A DNA stretch of 64,000 nucleotides from Synechococcus sp. MEDNS5 (GTDB lineage: Bacteria > Cyanobacteriota > Cyanobacteriia > PCC-6307 > Cyanobiaceae), in the NCBI RefSeq assembly GCF_014279875.1, contig NZ_CP047952.1, positions 2,356,001 through 2,420,000 on the forward strand, read 5' to 3'. The translations under genes and the position numbers were made by a program. The notes under the pieces were generated by a model. It was not told where the DNA came from. It saw only the letters and a list, made by a program, of their open reading frames with translations, and did not search any database. Every line of letters begins with the position of its first letter. The first letter of the stretch is position 1. Of the stretch, positions 40,396 to 50,111 are shown piece after piece.

Positions 40396-42534
40396 ATGAG
40401 TGACAAAGTTCTTTCTCCCGATCTCTACATCAACCGGGAGCTCAGCTGGATCGCTTTTAACGAAAGGGTTCTCGTTCAAGCATTGGACGAGCGGACACCA
40501 CTGCTGGAACAAGCGAAATTCAGCGCCATTTTCAGCAACAACCTCGATGAATTTTTCATGGTGAGGGTGGCCTCCCTGAAGGCCCAGGTTGAAGCCGGCA
40601 TCGAAAAACTCAGCGAAGACGGACGCACACCGATCGAGCAGCTGCTCGCGATCCGCGAGCAGCTCACCCCACTGCTGCACAAGCAACAGGAGCATTACCG
40701 CTCCCGCCTGAAGATCCAGCTTCTCGACCACGGCGCCCATCTGCTGGATTACGAACAGCTCAACGAACGCCAGCGGCTCTGGGTTGACAACTACTTCCAG
40801 ACAGCGATCTTTCCTGTCCTCACCCCCCTGGCCGTTGATCCGGCTCATCCCTTCCCGTTCGTGAGCAATCTGAGCCTGAATGTGGCAGCTCTGATCCACG
40901 ACCCCCAAAGCGGTCAACGCCAACTCGCCCGAGTGAAGGTCCCTCAAAAGATCCTGCCCCGCTTCGTCACCATTCCCACCGATCTCGCGAGCGGTGATTG
41001 TGAACCGATTCACACCGCCGTGCCTCTGGAGCAGGTGGTGGCATTCAACCTGGGCTTGCTCTTCCCTGGCATGGCCATCGAAGGGCACTATTTCTTCCGA
41101 GTCACCCGCGATGCGGACCTGGAATTGAGGGATCTCGAGGCTGATGACCTCATGATCGCCATCGAACAGGGCTTGCGCAAACGGCGGATGGGTGGCGAGG
41201 TCGTACGCCTGGAGGTTGCCGATGAAATGCCCCAGGACGTGGTCGAGATGCTGATGGAGGGAATGTCCGTTGAGGAGGAAGACCTCTACAGGGTCGATGG
41301 TCCTTTAGGCCTGGACGACCTCTTCGGTCTGATGGGGATTCCCCTGCCGCAAATCAAGGATGAGAGCCACTCAGGACTGACTCCCGCCATCCTCGGGCGT
41401 GCGCAGCGGAGCATGTTGGAGGACGGGTCCCTTAAAGAAGAAGAGTTCGAAAGCATCTTCTCGGTGGTGCGGCGCCGCGACGTTTTGCTTCACCATCCCT
41501 ACGACCTCTTCTCCACATCCGTGGAGGAATTCATCAACCAGGCGGCCGATGATCCCCTGGTGATGGGCATCAAGATGACCCTGTATCGCACCTCCAAGGA
41601 TTCACCGATCATCGCCGCATTGATTCGCGCCGCTGAGAATGGCAAGCAAGTGATGGCCCTGGTGGAACTGAAGGCCCGCTTCGATGAAGACAACAACATT
41701 CAATGGGCCAAGCATCTGGAACGTTCCGGCGTGCATGTTGTGTATGGCGTTCTTGGTCTGAAGACCCACACCAAAATCGTTCTGGTGGTCCGCAAGGAAA
41801 AAGAGCGCCTGCGTAGCTACGTGCATATCGGAACTGGAAATTACAACTCCAAAACCTCGCGGCTTTACACCGACCTCGGACTTCTTTCAGCGCGACCGGA
41901 ACTGGGCCAAGACCTCGTGGAGCTGTTCAATTACCTCACGGGATTCTCCAAACAGCAGGGGTTCCGCAAGCTTCTGGTGGCGCCCGTTTCCCTGCGCAAG
42001 GGAATGGAAAATCTGATCCGCAGAGAGATCGAGCATGCCCAACAGGGCCGGGGAGGTCACATCCGGGCCAAGATGAATTCCCTTGTGGACCCTGGAATCA
42101 TTGCCCTGCTGTATGAAGCCTCACAAGCCGGGGTCACGATCGAATTGATCATCCGTGGAATGTGCTGCCTCTACCCAGGCCGCAAAGGGCTCAGTGAGTC
42201 CATCCGCGTGGTCAGCATTATTGGGCGTTTCCTTGAACACTCACGCATCTTCTGGTTCGGAAATGGTGGCAACCCTGAGGTCTACATCGGCAGTGCTGAC
42301 TGGATGCCCCGCAATCTTGATCGACGCGTCGAAGCGGTCACTCCAGTGGAAGAACCGACGCTACGCGAACAACTCGAACGACTGCTGCAGGTTTACCTCG
42401 ACGACAACCGCGGCGCCTTTGATATGCAGAGCAACGGCGATTTCACGCAGCGTCATCCCGAAGGCACAGAGCGGAATTCTCAACTTCAACTCATTGAAAC
42501 CTGGAAAAAAGGTGTTCCCGCTCAGAATGAATGA
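40396..42534 (+). CDS. ppk: polyphosphate kinase 1
   Basis: PPK1 polymerises ATP gamma-phosphate into polyphosphate. The 712-aa protein begins YINRELSWIAFNERVL and has the PLD-like catalytic domains: HTKIVLVVRKEKERLRSYVHIGTGNYN, split here as LKTHTKIVLVVRKE (phospho-acceptor His) and YVHIGTGNYN, and a second IYIGSADWMPRNLDRRVE-type block (VYIGSADWMPRNLDRRVE). Its length is standard. No regulatory element was recognised in the 97 bp upstream. Confidence 0.96.
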   Translation: MSDKVLSPDLYINRELSWIAFNERVLVQALDERTPLLEQAKFSAIFSNNLDEFFMVRVASLKAQVEAGIEKLSEDGRTPIEQLLAIREQLTPLLHKQQEHYRSRLKIQLLDHGAHLLDYEQLNERQRLWVDNYFQTAIFPVLTPLAVDPAHPFPFVSNLSLNVAALIHDPQSGQRQLARVKVPQKILPRFVTIPTDLASGDCEPIHTAVPLEQVVAFNLGLLFPGMAIEGHYFFRVTRDADLELRDLEADDLMIAIEQGLRKRRMGGEVVRLEVADEMPQDVVEMLMEGMSVEEEDLYRVDGPLGLDDLFGLMGIPLPQIKDESHSGLTPAILGRAQRSMLEDGSLKEEEFESIFSVVRRRDVLLHHPYDLFSTSVEEFINQAADDPLVMGIKMTLYRTSKDSPIIAALIRAAENGKQVMALVELKARFDEDNNIQWAKHLERSGVHVVYGVLGLKTHTKIVLVVRKEKERLRSYVHIGTGNYNSKTSRLYTDLGLLSARPELGQDLVELFNYLTGFSKQQGFRKLLVAPVSLRKGMENLIRREIEHAQQGRGGHIRAKMNSLVDPGIIALLYEASQAGVTIELIIRGMCCLYPGRKGLSESIRVVSIIGRFLEHSRIFWFGNGGNPEVYIGSADWMPRNLDRRVEAVTPVEEPTLREQLERLLQVYLDDNRGAFDMQSNGDFTQRHPEGTERNSQLQLIETWKKGVPAQNE

Positions 42535-42707
42535 GCGAAATTCAGTTAAATCGGCAACAAAAAACCCAGTGGAGACTGCGCATCTGCTTGTTGAATGATC
42601 AAACCCTTGCCGATGCATTTGCAGTTACGGAAAGACTTTCGATTCACAGAGGTCACACCCCTAAACGAGTGCTAAATTGCGCGCAAATCTAATTTCAGGA
42701 GGCCAGG

Positions 42708-43730
42708 GTGATGGGGATCCCTCTGGAGTCTGAGGTTGAGGCCTCCGCGGTCTCTTCCAAAGAACCTGTTTTGCCGGCCACAAGCCAGCGCAATCCAGGG
42801 TCACGTTCACGCTCAACGTCAAATCGCTCGAGTCGACAAACAGGTCGACTCTCTACCGATTCCATTGGCTATTACCTCAGCAGCATTGGCCGCGTGCCCC
42901 TGCTCACTGCTGCAGAGGAAATAGAGCTTGCGCATCACGTGCAGGCCATGAAGGAACTCTTGGATGTTCCGGATGATGAACGCACCCCTCGGCAGCGTCA
43001 TCGCATCCGCATGGGCAAACGGGCCAGAGATCGGATGATGGCGGCCAACCTTCGCCTCGTGGTGAGTGTTGCCAAGAAGTATCAGAACCAGGGATTGGAG
43101 TTGCTAGATCTCGTCCAGGAAGGAGCCATCGGCCTGGAGAGAGCGGTCGACAAGTTTGACCCCGCCATGGGCTACAAATTCTCGACCTATGCCTATTGGT
43201 GGATCCGTCAGGGAATGACCCGGGCTATCGACAACAGTGCACGGACCATTCGTCTGCCGATTCACATCAGCGAAAAGCTCTCGAAGATGCGCCGCATCAC
43301 CAGGGAGCTATCCCATCGTTTCGGTCGTCAACCCAATCGCCTCGAGCTTGCCAACGCGATGGGGATCGAACCACGCGATCTCGAAGAACTGATCTCTCAA
43401 AGTGCACCCTGCGCATCCCTCGATGCCCACGCCAGGGGAGAAGAAGATCGCAGCACGCTCGGAGAATTGATTCCAGACCCCAACGGTGATGAGCCGATGG
43501 AGGGCATGGATCGCAGCATTCAGAAAGAACACCTCGGAGGCTGGCTGGCCCAACTCAACGAGCGGGAACAGAAAATCCTTCGCCTGCGCTTTGGACTCGA
43601 TGGAGCCGAACCATTGACCCTGGCCGAAATCGGTCGACAGATCAATGTCTCCCGGGAACGCGTCAGGCAACTGGAAGCGAAAGCAATCCTCAAGTTGCGC
43701 ACCATGACCGACCAGCAACAGGCAGCCTGA
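42708..43730 (+). CDS. group 2 RNA polymerase sigma factor (RpoD-like)
   Basis: This 340-aa sigma-70 protein has a short Ser/Arg-rich N-terminus and lacks region 1.1. It has region 1.2 (DSIGYYLSSIGRVPLL), region 2 (NLRLVVSVAKKYQNQGLELLDL, YKFSTYAYWWIRQGMTRA, here in two parts), and regions 3 and 4 ending LAEIGRQINVSRERVRQLE. This is the pattern of cyanobacterial non-essential group 2 factors. A strong AGGAGG lies 7 nt before a GTG at 42708, with an ATG at 42711 as alternative. Which Sig class it is cannot be told here. Confidence 0.93.
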   Translation: MMGIPLESEVEASAVSSKEPVLPATSQRNPGSRSRSTSNRSSRQTGRLSTDSIGYYLSSIGRVPLLTAAEEIELAHHVQAMKELLDVPDDERTPRQRHRIRMGKRARDRMMAANLRLVVSVAKKYQNQGLELLDLVQEGAIGLERAVDKFDPAMGYKFSTYAYWWIRQGMTRAIDNSARTIRLPIHISEKLSKMRRITRELSHRFGRQPNRLELANAMGIEPRDLEELISQSAPCASLDAHARGEEDRSTLGELIPDPNGDEPMEGMDRSIQKEHLGGWLAQLNEREQKILRLRFGLDGAEPLTLAEIGRQINVSRERVRQLEAKAILKLRTMTDQQQAA

Positions 43731-43734
43731 TCCT

Positions 43735-44379
43735 TTGGTGCCGTCGCTGCTGGTGATTGGGGCCTGGATGGCTCTGGTTCTCTCAGCTGCGGTGCTTTGC
43801 CGACGCGTCTTGCCGGAGCAAAAGGAACTCAGTCGCAAAATCGTTCATATCGGTACCGGACCTGTCGTTCCCCTGGCCTGGTGGCTGCAACTTCCAGCCT
43901 GGGTAGCTGTTCCAGCCGCACTGTCAGTCACCGTCATCACCGCGATCAACCATCGCTGGCGACTACTCCCGGCTGTTGAGGATATCGACCGACACAGCTA
44001 TGGAACAGTGGCGTATGGACTGGCAATCACTCTTCTTCTCATCCTCTTCTGGCCCGAGCAGGCCATCGCAGCCTGTGCTGGAGTGCTGGTGATGGCCCTG
44101 GGAGACGGCTTTGCAGGCTTGGTTGGGCGCGGTCTCCACTCACCAACCTGGAGCCTCTGGCAACAGCGGAAATCTGTCGCTGGAACACTCACAATGGCCC
44201 TGGTCACGGCTGCTGTGCTGACCATGCTCGTGTTGGTCAGTGACAGCGCATTCCAGCCGATTCGCGTTTTGATCGTGTGTGTTCTGGCCGTTGGCCTAGA
44301 GCAACTGAGTCGATGGGGGATCGACAACCTCAGCGTGCCGATCGCTGTGGGCTTGAGCTGGTCTTGGATGATCTCTTAG
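43735..44379 (+). CDS. phytol/dolichol kinase-like membrane protein
   Basis: This 214-aa integral membrane protein has about six helices and the CTP-dependent lipid kinase signature: LSRKIVHIGTGPVVPLAWWL, DIDRHSYGTVAYGLAI and ALGDGFAGLVGRG with QRKSVAGTLTM. Cyanobacterial relatives phosphorylate phytol or phytyl phosphate for tocopherol and chlorophyll recycling. The start is a TTG at 43735 or GTG at 43738, 4 bp after the sigma-factor stop. It overlaps the convergent hypothetical gene by 4 bp. Confidence 0.78.
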   Translation: MVPSLLVIGAWMALVLSAAVLCRRVLPEQKELSRKIVHIGTGPVVPLAWWLQLPAWVAVPAALSVTVITAINHRWRLLPAVEDIDRHSYGTVAYGLAITLLLILFWPEQAIAACAGVLVMALGDGFAGLVGRGLHSPTWSLWQQRKSVAGTLTMALVTAAVLTMLVLVSDSAFQPIRVLIVCVLAVGLEQLSRWGIDNLSVPIAVGLSWSWMIS

Positions 44380-44696
44380 ACACGCAGCAACCGTTCCAAA
44401 TGCAGGCCCCAGTCACGGCTGCTGCCAAGGGCTGCAACAAGACACTGATCATCCGGCAAAGAACGGAGCCTGACCTGCCACGTCTGAATCTCGCCTGCTC
44501 GATCAACCCAGAAGTGCATCACCTGCTGATGCAAGGCATCCAGATCCCAACGCTGCTGATCAGCAACGCCACCGGACCAATCGAGAAGAGCATCGAGCTG
44601 AAGCGGACGAAAACCCTGAACCCAGAGCCCGGTTTCCCGCTCCAGTTCGTACAGGCGCATCAAATCGCCAAAACCGAGAATACGAATCCCAAACAT
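44376..44696 (-). CDS. hypothetical protein
   Basis: This 106-aa protein is soluble, with alternating strand/helix-like pattern (FGIRILGFGDLMRLYELERE, LWVQGFRPLQLDALLDW, EIQTWQVRLRSLP). No domain was recognised. Full-length coding is supported by a sensible composition and by placement between converging genes. Confidence 0.55.
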   Translation of the reverse strand: MFGIRILGFGDLMRLYELERETGLWVQGFRPLQLDALLDWSGGVADQQRWDLDALHQQVMHFWVDRAGEIQTWQVRLRSLPDDQCLVAALGSSRDWGLHLERLLRV

Positions 44697-44804
44697 GCCG
44701 ACAGCTTCTTGATGAAGTTGCCCAAAATTAAAATAATCGAACAGATGAAAAGTTCACGATGAACTGAACAACAACAAGGTCTATTTCAAGCCCGAAGCTG
44801 TCAG

Positions 44805-44839
44805 AAAGTTGGCACTCATGCAGCTCGAGTGCCAACTTT
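44805..44839. terminator. 13-bp stem-loop at the 3' end of the DAHP synthase gene, CIRCE-like sequence
   Basis: AAAGTTGGCACTC-N9-GAGTGCCAACTTT is a perfect 13-bp stem, with TTTTTT on the + side. The DAHP synthase stop codon lies inside it. A terminator role is likeliest. The core TTGGCACTC-N9-GAGTGCCAA also matches the CIRCE operator TTAGCACTC-N9-GAGTGCTAA apart from one compensated base pair. Confidence 0.7.
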
Positions 44840-45880
44840 TTTCAGCGAATCAGCCAAACCTTCCAGCAGTTCGGCTGTCGTCTCAAGACTGATGCAAGCG
44901 TCAGTGACACTCTGGCCGTAGGTCAGCGCTGATCGATCCGCGCTGATCTTTTGATTGCCCTCAACAAGATGACTTTCCAGCATCACCCCCATCACGTGCG
45001 CTGAACCCTCCTCCACTTGAGCTGCCACAGATTTCAACACCTCACCTTGACGGCGGAAATCCTTGTTGGAATTGCCATGGCTGCAATCCACCATCAACCG
45101 ATCAGGCAGTCCCGCAGCTTTCAATTCTTCAGCAGCGTCCTGAATCGCCTCGAGGTGGTAATTCGTACCCCGGTTGCCTCCCCGCAACACGAGATGTCCA
45201 TCCGGATTACCGGTGGTGCTCACGATCGATGCATGCCCCTCGCGATTGATACCTAGAAAATGATGGGGTTTGGACGCGGCCTGCATGGCGTTGATGGCAA
45301 TGGTGGCGCTGCCATCAGTGCTGTTTTTGTAGCCGATCGGCATCGACAAGCCTGAAGCCATCTCGCGGTGCGTCTGGCTTTCGGTGGTCCGGGCGCCAAT
45401 CGCCGTCCAGCTGATCAGATCGGCGATGTATTGGGGAACCACAGGATCGAGCAGTTCTGTGGCACAGGGCATTCCATCCCTTGCCAAATCGAGCAGTAAC
45501 GAGCGCGCCATGCGCAACCCCGTGTTGATGTCGTAGGAGCCGTCGAGATTTGGATCATTGATGAGGCCCTTCCAACCCACGGTGGTGCGTGGCTTCTCGA
45601 AATAGACACGCATCACAACCTCGAGCTCAGAAGCATGACGTTCACGCAGGGGAGCCAATCTGCTGGCGTACTCCCTCGCTGCATCCACATCATGGACAGA
45701 GCAGGGGCCAACGATCACCAACAGTCGCCGGTCAAGACCCCTGAGAATGGCCTGAATCCGACTGCGCGACGTGGCAACGGTCTCCGTTGCCCTGGCATCA
45801 ATCGGCAAATCTCCATGCAGCAGGGCGGGAGGGACCAGAGGTCTGGTATCCACCACGTGGAGATCGTGTGTGGTGGTCAT
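44816..45880 (-). CDS. aroG: 3-deoxy-7-phosphoheptulonate synthase, class I
   Basis: This enzyme condenses phosphoenolpyruvate and erythrose-4-phosphate, the entry to the shikimate pathway. The 354-aa product has the class I (E. coli AroFGH) blocks LLVIVGPCSVHD, YFEKPRTTVGWKGLINDP, GARTTESQTHREMASGLSMP, IGYKNSTDG and MVDCSHGNSNKDFRRQ. The ATG at 45880 was chosen; the longer frame is non-family. Which feedback type it has cannot be decided, so the symbol is generic. Confidence 0.93.
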   Translation of the reverse strand: MTTTHDLHVVDTRPLVPPALLHGDLPIDARATETVATSRSRIQAILRGLDRRLLVIVGPCSVHDVDAAREYASRLAPLRERHASELEVVMRVYFEKPRTTVGWKGLINDPNLDGSYDINTGLRMARSLLLDLARDGMPCATELLDPVVPQYIADLISWTAIGARTTESQTHREMASGLSMPIGYKNSTDGSATIAINAMQAASKPHHFLGINREGHASIVSTTGNPDGHLVLRGGNRGTNYHLEAIQDAAEELKAAGLPDRLMVDCSHGNSNKDFRRQGEVLKSVAAQVEEGSAHVMGVMLESHLVEGNQKISADRSALTYGQSVTDACISLETTAELLEGLADSLKKVGTRAA

Positions 45881-45993
45881 ACCAAAAGAATTAGGTTGAA
45901 TCAGGTTACGCAAACTAAGGAAACCCGCCGGCTTCCGAATCGGGACGGTGACGCAGGAGAATGGCCTGCAAGTCCGTTCCTGTGCTGATTCTG

Positions 45994-48576
45994 ATGCTGA
46001 GCACCTACCGCGAGAACGCTGCCGAACGTTTGGCCCTTGGGATTCCGCCGCTGCCCCTGGACGCAAACCAGGCCAAGGCACTCACGGAGCTGTTGGGGAA
46101 TCCACCGTCAGGGGAAGAGCAGGAGCTTCTACATCTACTGATCGAACGCATCCCGCCCGGCGTCGACGAAGCGGCCTACGTGAAAGCCACCTGGCTCAGC
46201 GCCATCGCTCAAGGCCAGTCCAGCAGTCCCTTGGTGTCGCCACTGGAGGCCACCCGCCTGCTTGGAACGATGGTGGGCGGCTACAACGTGGCGGCCTTGA
46301 TCGAGCTGCTCCAACACAGCGACGCGCAGCTGGCCGGCTGCGCCGCTGAAGGCCTTAGCCGAACCCTGCTGGTGTACGACGCCTTCAACGAGATGATGGA
46401 GCTGGCCACCAGCAACCGCTTCGCCAAGCAGGTGGTGGACAGCTGGGCGACTGCCGAATGGTTCACTTCGAAGCCGGAGCTGGCCGACACGATCACGGTG
46501 ACGGTGTTCAAAGTGGAAGGAGAAACCAACACCGACGACCTCTCGCCCGCCACCCACGCCACCACCCGACCAGACATTCCTCTGCACGCCTTGGCGATGC
46601 TGGAGACCCGCGATCCAGACGGCCTGAAGACGATCGAAACCCTCAAAGAAAAGGGCCATCCCGTGGCCTACGTGGGCGACGTGGTGGGCACCGGCAGCTC
46701 CAGGAAAAGCGCCATCAACTCCGTGCTCTGGCACACCGGCGATGTCATCCCCCACGTACCCAACAAACGAGGCGGCGGCGTCATCCTCGGCGGCAAGATC
46801 GCGCCGATCTTCTTCAACACCGCCGAAGACTCCGGCGCCCTGCCGATCGAATGCGATGTCACCGTGCTGAACACCGGTGATGTGATCACCATCCGGCCCC
46901 ATGCGGGCACGATCGAACGGGATGGTGAGGTGGTGAGCCGGTTCGCGCTGAAGCCCAGCACCATCAGCGACGAGGTGCGGGCCGGTGGCCGCATTCCCCT
47001 GATGATCGGCAGGGCCCTCACCGACAAAGTGCGCGCCAAGCTCGGTCTCGCTCCCTCCGATCTGTTCATCCGGCCCTCGGCACCGGCCGACACCGGTAAA
47101 GGCTTCACCCTCGCCCAGAAGATGGTGGGCAAGGCCTGCGGCCTGCCCGGCGTGCGCCCCGGCACCAGCTGCGAGCCGCTGATGACCACCGTTGGCTCCC
47201 AGGACACCACTGGGCCGATGACCCGGGATGAAATGAAGGAACTGGCCTGCCTGGGCTTCTCCTCCGACCTGGTGATGCAGAGCTTCTGCCACACCGCGGC
47301 CTATCCCAAACCGGTGGACCTGCAAACCCAGAAGGATCTGCCTGATTTCTTCGCCCAGCGCGGTGGTGTGGCCCTGCGCCCCGGTGACGGGATCATCCAC
47401 AGCTGGCTCAATCGCATGCTGCTGCCCGACACAGTGGGCACCGGCGGTGACAGCCACACCCGCTTCCCCCTGGGCATCTCCTTCCCCGCCGGTTCGGGCC
47501 TGGTGGCCTTCGCCGCGGCCATCGGCGCCATGCCGCTGGATATGCCGGAATCGGTGCTGGTGCGCTTCAGCGGCTCCCTGCAACCGGGCGTCACCCTGCG
47601 GGATGTGGTGAATGCGATTCCCTGGGTGGCCATTCAACGCGGGCTGCTCACCGTGGAGAAGGCCAACAAAAAGAACTTGTTCAATGGCCGGATCATGGAG
47701 ATCGAAGGTCTCCCCGACCTCAAGCTCGAGCAGGCCTTCGAACTCACCGACGCCAGCGCCGAACGCTCCTGCGCGGGCTGCACCATCAAGCTCTCGGAAG
47801 AAACCGTGAGCGAATACCTGCGCAGCAACGTGGCCTTGCTCAAGAACATGATCGCCCGCGGCTACAGCGATGCCCGCACCCTGGCTCGCCGCATCAAGGA
47901 GATGGAGGCCTGGCTGGCCAATCCACAGCTCCTCAGTGCCGACGGCGATGCGGAGTATGCCGAGGTGCTGGAGATCAACCTCGACGAGCTCACCGAACCG
48001 GTGGTGGCCTGCCCCAACGATCCCGACAACGTGAAGCTTTTGAGCGAGGTGGCCGGTGATCCGGTGCAGGAGGTGTTCATCGGCTCCTGCATGACCAACA
48101 TCGGCCACTACCGCGCCGCGGCAAAAGTGCTGGAAGGCGCCAGCCCGAACCAGGCCCGCCTCTGGGTCTGTCCCCCCACCCGCATGGACGAAGAAACCCT
48201 CAAAGCCGAGGGCTACTACGCCACCTTCGAAGCCGCCGGATCCCGGATGGAGATGCCGGGCTGCTCCCTCTGCATGGGCAACCAGGCACGGGTGGACGAC
48301 AACACCACCGTGTTCTCCACCAGCACCCGTAACTTCAACAACCGTCTTGGCAAGGGCGCCCAGGTTTACCTGGGCAGTGCCGAACTGGCAGCGGTTTGCG
48401 CCCAACTGGGCCGGATCCCAAGCCCTCAGGAGTACCGCAGCATCGCGGCAGAGAAGATCGACCCGCTCTCCGATGAGCTCTACCGCTACCTCAACTTTGA
48501 CCAGATCTCCGGTTTCGAGGATCAGGGCCGAACCATCAGCGCGGACGATGAAGCCGAAGTGCTGGCTGGGTCCTGA
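45994..48576 (+). CDS. acnB: aconitate hydratase B
   Basis: AcnB interconverts citrate and isocitrate. The 860-aa protein begins [20 protein letters not shown], the family start, and has the HEAT-like and swivel domains first ([20 protein letters not shown]). The 4Fe-4S ligands are in [14 protein letters not shown] and [12 protein letters not shown]. The ATG at 45994 is preferred over 45961 on homology of the N-terminus. It is divergent from the DAHP synthase gene. Confidence 0.96.
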   Translation: MLSTYRENAAERLALGIPPLPLDANQAKALTELLGNPPSGEEQELLHLLIERIPPGVDEAAYVKATWLSAIAQGQSSSPLVSPLEATRLLGTMVGGYNVAALIELLQHSDAQLAGCAAEGLSRTLLVYDAFNEMMELATSNRFAKQVVDSWATAEWFTSKPELADTITVTVFKVEGETNTDDLSPATHATTRPDIPLHALAMLETRDPDGLKTIETLKEKGHPVAYVGDVVGTGSSRKSAINSVLWHTGDVIPHVPNKRGGGVILGGKIAPIFFNTAEDSGALPIECDVTVLNTGDVITIRPHAGTIERDGEVVSRFALKPSTISDEVRAGGRIPLMIGRALTDKVRAKLGLAPSDLFIRPSAPADTGKGFTLAQKMVGKACGLPGVRPGTSCEPLMTTVGSQDTTGPMTRDEMKELACLGFSSDLVMQSFCHTAAYPKPVDLQTQKDLPDFFAQRGGVALRPGDGIIHSWLNRMLLPDTVGTGGDSHTRFPLGISFPAGSGLVAFAAAIGAMPLDMPESVLVRFSGSLQPGVTLRDVVNAIPWVAIQRGLLTVEKANKKNLFNGRIMEIEGLPDLKLEQAFELTDASAERSCAGCTIKLSEETVSEYLRSNVALLKNMIARGYSDARTLARRIKEMEAWLANPQLLSADGDAEYAEVLEINLDELTEPVVACPNDPDNVKLLSEVAGDPVQEVFIGSCMTNIGHYRAAAKVLEGASPNQARLWVCPPTRMDEETLKAEGYYATFEAAGSRMEMPGCSLCMGNQARVDDNTTVFSTSTRNFNNRLGKGAQVYLGSAELAAVCAQLGRIPSPQEYRSIAAEKIDPLSDELYRYLNFDQISGFEDQGRTISADDEAEVLAGS

Positions 48577-48593
48577 CCCGGATCAGCACTGCC

Positions 48594-50111
48594 ATGACCG
48601 TTCTGAGTGAACTGAAACAACGACGCCACCAACTCGGCTCCAGCCGAAGCATCCGCCGCCTGCTGGAACGACGCTGGTGGGTGGTGGTCCTCGCCCTGAT
48701 GTTCACCGGGCTCGGGGCCGCCCTGACAGGCGTGCTGTTCAAGGCAGGCATCAAGACTCTCGGGGCATGGCGCCTCGAACTGCTGGCCGATCTGCCCGCC
48801 TGGGCGGTGCTGCCAGGACTCGGGGCCGCGGGTGGATTGGTCTCAGGCCTCCTCGTCACCTGCCTGGCGCCTGCTGCTGGCGGATCTGGCATCACCCACA
48901 TCATGGGCTTTCTCAAGCACCGGGCCGTTCCCATGGGACTGCAGGTGGGCCTGGTGAAACTGGTGGCAGGAATCGTGGCCATCGGCAGCGGCTTTCCCCT
49001 TGGCCCCGAGGGACCCTCCGTGCAGATGGGGGGATCTGTTGCCTGGCAGATGGCGCGCTGGCTGAAGGCTCCTGTGGCCTTCCGGCGGGTGATCGTGGCC
49101 GCCGGCGGCGGTGCCGGAATCGCTGCCGTATTCAGTGCACCCATCGGTGGGTTTGTTTACGCCGTTGAGGAGCTGCTGCATTCGGCCCGGCCCGTGGTGT
49201 TGCTGCTGGTGATCGTGACCACCTTCTGGGCCGATGCCTGGGCCGATGTCCTCGGTCTTGCCGGGCTCAGTCCCAGTGGAGGCGGTCTCGATGCAACCCA
49301 GGGGTTCCAACTGGAACGGGAATACACCCCTCTTGTGAGTTTCCTACCGATCGATCTGGGCTACCTGATCGGGCTCGGCGTGGTGGTTGGCCTGCTGGCG
49401 GAGCTCTACTGCCGCTACGTACTGGCCATGCAGCGGAAAGGAGATGCCTGGTTTGGCGATCGGCTGGTGCTGCGCATGGTGCTCAGCGGTGCCGTACTGG
49501 GCAGCGTTTATGCCTCTCTTCCTGAAGAATTCCACAACCTAGAGGGACTGCAACATCTGATCGCCGACGGCAAGGCCGACATTCCGATGGCACTTGGCAC
49601 CTTCATCGTGCTCTTCTTCAGCACTGGTCTTGCCGCGGCATCAGGCGCACCGGGAGGACTTTTTTACCCGATGCTCACCCTCGGCGGAGCGATCGGTCTG
49701 GCCTGTGGCTACTGGGTGGAAGCTCTCACGGGGCACGTTCCCAGCACCTATGTGTTTGCGGGCATGGGGGCCTTTGTGGCCAGCTGTTCGCGCACTCCGA
49801 TCACCGCCATGTTTCTGGCCTTCGCACTCACGAAGGACCTGCTGATCCTCAAACCAATCCTTGTGGCCTGTCTGGCCAGTTTTCTGGTGGCCAGGTTGTT
49901 TGATGAACGCTCGATCTACGAGCGCCAGCTGGGCATGGAACTGAAGGAAGAGGATCACCGAGAAGCGCGCCGCCAGCGCCACGGCACCATCCATCACGCC
50001 TGGGGGGGCTCGATCCGCCGACGGGCCTTCACACCGCCGCCAGCACCTCCCCCCTCGCCGTCAGCGTCACCTCCAGACGAGAACAATCCCAACCTCGGTC
50101 AAGACCCCTGA
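48594..50111 (+). CDS. ClC-family chloride channel/antiporter
   Basis: This 505-aa ClC protein has the selectivity-filter motifs AAGGSGITHIMGF (usually GSGIP), PLGPEGPSVQMGG with the gating glutamate, and FSAPIGGFVYAVEELL, in which a glutamate at the proton-transfer position suggests Cl-/H+ exchange. The C-terminus carries a Pro/Ser-rich tail (about 30 residues) after LFDERSIYERQLG and no CBS pair. It is 17 bp after acnB. Its stop overlaps a probable CTG start of the radical SAM gene. Confidence 0.9.
   Translation: MTVLSELKQRRHQLGSSRSIRRLLERRWWVVVLALMFTGLGAALTGVLFKAGIKTLGAWRLELLADLPAWAVLPGLGAAGGLVSGLLVTCLAPAAGGSGITHIMGFLKHRAVPMGLQVGLVKLVAGIVAIGSGFPLGPEGPSVQMGGSVAWQMARWLKAPVAFRRVIVAAGGGAGIAAVFSAPIGGFVYAVEELLHSARPVVLLLVIVTTFWADAWADVLGLAGLSPSGGGLDATQGFQLEREYTPLVSFLPIDLGYLIGLGVVVGLLAELYCRYVLAMQRKGDAWFGDRLVLRMVLSGAVLGSVYASLPEEFHNLEGLQHLIADGKADIPMALGTFIVLFFSTGLAAASGAPGGLFYPMLTLGGAIGLACGYWVEALTGHVPSTYVFAGMGAFVASCSRTPITAMFLAFALTKDLLILKPILVACLASFLVARLFDERSIYERQLGMELKEEDHREARRQRHGTIHHAWGGSIRRRAFTPPPAPPPSPSASPPDENNPNLGQDP

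Noticed and set aside
46135-48405. 756-codon minus-strand open frame antisense to acnB
   Set aside because: Composition (Gly/His/Val-rich) and exact cover of acnB show it to be a codon-bias shadow; no family is recognisable.
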